Shown here one piece after another: positions 62,467 through 64,000 of a stretch of 64,000 bases of DNA (the stretch's first letter is position 1; each line of letters starts with the position of its first letter). A model generated the notes under the pieces. That model did no database searches and was not told where the DNA came from. It worked only from the letters and a program-made list of their open reading frames with translations. Source of the DNA: Bradyrhizobium sp. AZCC 2262 (GTDB lineage: Bacteria; Pseudomonadota; Alphaproteobacteria; Rhizobiales; Xanthobacteraceae); the NCBI RefSeq assembly GCF_036924535.1, contig NZ_JAZHRT010000001.1, positions 5,270,001 through 5,334,000 on the forward strand, written 5' to 3'. The position numbers and the translations under genes were made by a program.

Positions 62467-63156
62467 ATGTCGTCGCTTAAAGTAATCTTGGGGTTGTTCG
62501 CCGTCGGCCTTGCGTTGTCCGGCTGCATGCCGGCTACCACCTATCAGGCCGCCCCTGAAGCCACCCTCAAGCCGAACGACAAGGCCCAGCTCGCCAAGGC
62601 GCGCTATGCCGCCGTGCCGCCGGCAGAGCCGTTCCGCCGCGCCATCGTCGACTATCACCGCAAGGAACTGCCCGGCACCATCGTCGTCGATTCCGACAAT
62701 CATTACCTCTATCTGGTCCAGGACGGCGGCAAGGCGATCCGTTACGGCGTCACCGTCGGCGAGGAAGCCCTCGCCTTCGCTGGCATCGCCCGCGTCGGCA
62801 ACATGGCGGAATGGCCGAAATGGACGCCCACGGCCGACATTCACAAGCGTATCGAAGGCCTGCCTGCCTCGGTGCCCGGCGGCGTCGATAATCCGCTCGG
62901 CGCCCGCGCGCTCTACCTCTACCAAGGCAACAAAGACACGCTGTTCCGCATCCACGGCACCAACCAGCCGGAATATATCGGCGCCTCGATCTCGTCGGGC
63001 TGCATCCGCATGACCAACGAGGACGTCATCGACCTCTACAGCCGGGTGAAGCAGGGCACGGTGGTTGTCGTGCTCGAACCCAAGCAGGGCGACTCGCCGT
63101 ACAATTCCAAGATGGCGCTGCAGGGCGGCGGCAGCAGCGGCCCGATGCCGCAGTGA
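62467..63156 (+). CDS. L,D-transpeptidase (YkuD-type) lipoprotein
   Basis: A 229-residue protein. A lipobox lies in GLALSGCMPAT, so it is a lipoprotein. The catalytic YkuD motif is in RIHGTNQPEYIGASISSGCI followed by RM, with the His and Cys of H-G-T ... S-x-G-C-I-R. It makes 3-3 cross-links in peptidoglycan or attaches proteins to it. The gene is followed by a terminator hairpin that lies within the end of the next gene. Confidence 0.92.
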   Translation: MSSLKVILGLFAVGLALSGCMPATTYQAAPEATLKPNDKAQLAKARYAAVPPAEPFRRAIVDYHRKELPGTIVVDSDNHYLYLVQDGGKAIRYGVTVGEEALAFAGIARVGNMAEWPKWTPTADIHKRIEGLPASVPGGVDNPLGARALYLYQGNKDTLFRIHGTNQPEYIGASISSGCIRMTNEDVIDLYSRVKQGTVVVVLEPKQGDSPYNSKMALQGGGSSGPMPQ

Positions 63157-63199
63157 CCGACGCTGGTTACGCCGCAGTCGAAGATACCCCAGTCGAAGA

Positions 63200-64000
63200 T
63201 CAAGAGCGCCGGTTTTGCCGGCGCTTTTTCTTTGCACGCTTCTCCTCGCGCGGCGGTTCGGCCTCGTCAGGCTTTTCGGCATTCGATTTTTCAGCGTCCG
63301 GCTCGGCATCAGACTTCGCATCAGATTTGGCACCAGACTTGGCATCCGATTTGGCGTCGTCCGGCTTGGCGGCGACCTCGCGCGGCGGCGCTTCGTCGGG
63401 CCGCTCGGCCGGCAATAGCGGCGCTTTCTGCGGCAGCGGGTCCCACACGTCCCACTGGCAGATCCGGTAATTGTTGCGCCGTTCCATCAGGTCGAGATGG
63501 ATATGGTCCTCGTGATATCCGTCCGAGCCCGGGCCAAGCACGGTCGAGAACCGCGTGCAGGCGGAATGCAGCACGCTCTCGCGCAGTCCCCGCGGCACGG
63601 TGCGGTCGGTCAGCGAGATCGTGCTGCCGTCGGTGAACTTGAAGGCGCGAACGTCGAGCGCGTTGGCGCGGCCGTGTTCGGAAAGCTGCGCGCCGACGAC
63701 GCGGTTGCGGCCGCGGCATTCGAACGAGTCGAAATTGTCGAGATTGGAGACGGCGCTGCCGAGGCGCTCCGCCAGCGGCGCGATATCACTGCGGATCCAG
63801 TCGGCCAGTGCTGCCGCCATCTTACAGCGCAGGATGGCCGCCGGCTTGACCGAAACCTGCCGCTTGTCCGGCAGTACGATCGCCTCCAGCCGCACCAGAT
63901 CCTCGCCGCCGCAGCCGCCGGTGCCCTTGATGTCGGGGATGCTGGGCGCGATGGCGATGGCGTCAGTCAGCGCCAGCCGGCAGGCCGACGGCTGTGGCGT
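63200..64000 (-). CDS. extensin-like family protein, partial
   Basis: The frame is open from the stop at 63200 to the window edge; the N-terminus is missing. The extensin-like C-terminal domain has DNFDSFECRGRNRVVGAQLS, EHGRANALDVRAF and HEDHIHLDLMERR, with the His/Asp residues of this peptidase-like fold. After it comes a low-complexity tail with repeats of the kind D-A-K-S (KSDAKSGAKSDAKSD) and a very basic end. The stop overlaps a terminator hairpin. It is probably an exported cell-wall protein. Confidence 0.85.
   Translation of the reverse strand, partial: TPQPSACRLALTDAIAIAPSIPDIKGTGGCGGEDLVRLEAIVLPDKRQVSVKPAAILRCKMAAALADWIRSDIAPLAERLGSAVSNLDNFDSFECRGRNRVVGAQLSEHGRANALDVRAFKFTDGSTISLTDRTVPRGLRESVLHSACTRFSTVLGPGSDGYHEDHIHLDLMERRNNYRICQWDVWDPLPQKAPLLPAERPDEAPPREVAAKPDDAKSDAKSGAKSDAKSDAEPDAEKSNAEKPDEAEPPREEKRAKKKRRQNRRS
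63205..63229 (+). terminator. rho-independent terminator, shared by convergent genes
   Basis: AGCGCCGG-TTTTG-CCGGCGCT followed by TTTTT: an 8-bp stem and a T-run, about 49 bases after the L,D-transpeptidase stop. On the other strand the same hairpin encodes the last residues of the extensin-like protein (basic end KKKRRQNRRS). Confidence 0.88.

Noticed and set aside
1..64000. CRISPR arrays, rRNA genes, prophage modules
   Set aside because: No regularly spaced direct repeats with unique spacers, no rRNA sequence and no phage structural genes were seen.

Overview
The window reads as chromosomal DNA from an alphaproteobacterium of the Bradyrhizobium type (inference). It is GC-rich with GC-ending codons and GTG/TTG starts. 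Core genes are of rhizobial type (dxs next to xseB, tlyA, clpS, aroC, fabI, pdxH, corA, a GcrA-like protein), and intergenic spaces are filled with rhizobial palindromes and REP-like elements. No database search was possible; all names come from motifs and remembered family features.

Layout. (1) 1-17.8 kb is a worn accessory region: a partial MAPEG membrane protein, two paralogous sensor kinases, an IS110/IS1111-type transposase, an SDR/LysR pair, an AraC regulator, a CaiB CoA-transferase, and many gene fragments (adenylate cyclase ends, crotonase N-terminus, sensor-kinase N-terminus, a serine-hydrolase pseudogene, an orphan 463-residue frame). A degenerate repeat family is scattered through it. 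It ends at a tRNA-Gln whose 3' end faces the region. (2) 18-26 kb: acyl-CoA dehydrogenase, MalY/PatB-type aminotransferase, M15-like peptidase, GcrA-like protein, a two-gene membrane-protein operon, then a repeat-rich gap. (3) 26.6-30.7 kb is the most novel segment: a probable RiPP locus. It has a short LuxR regulator, two tandem precursors with near-identical leaders and Cys/Gly-rich tails, a radical SAM protein with an auxiliary-cluster region, a small six-cysteine protein, and a third inverted precursor beyond an RND-transporter fragment. (4) 31-42.9 kb is core metabolism: VOC dioxygenase, enoyl-CoA hydratase, 5'-nucleotidase, HDAC-like deacetylase, xseB, a membrane hydrolase, dxs, a deoxyribosyltransferase, tlyA, and an RlmD-like methyltransferase. 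(5) 42.9-46 kb holds two RAYT (REP-associated tyrosine transposase) genes, one broken and one intact. Each is flanked by its own class of inverted REP, with DUF1194 and clpS between. (6) 46-50.2 kb: a hypothetical protein, a class III cyclase, a GMC oxidoreductase. (7) 50.3-52.7 kb is an AT-richer insertion with a trypsin-like peptidase and a HEPN-like protein. (8) 52.7-64 kb returns to core genes: aroC, histidine phosphatase, fabI, an ECF sigma/anti-sigma pair, DnaJ-like chaperone, lipoprotein, pdxH, SDR, corA, L,D-transpeptidase and a partial extensin-like protein.

How parts work together. In the RiPP locus the regulator is divergent from the precursors across a short region with a dyad. 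Precursor, precursor, maturase and Cys-protein lie on one strand and look co-transcribed. The tlyA and RlmD-like genes overlap, the ECF sigma precedes its anti-sigma, and the SDR and dehydrogenase at 6.2 kb are coupled by an ATGA overlap. The two RAYT/REP sets look like two independent REP-mobilising systems with orphan REPs elsewhere in the window.
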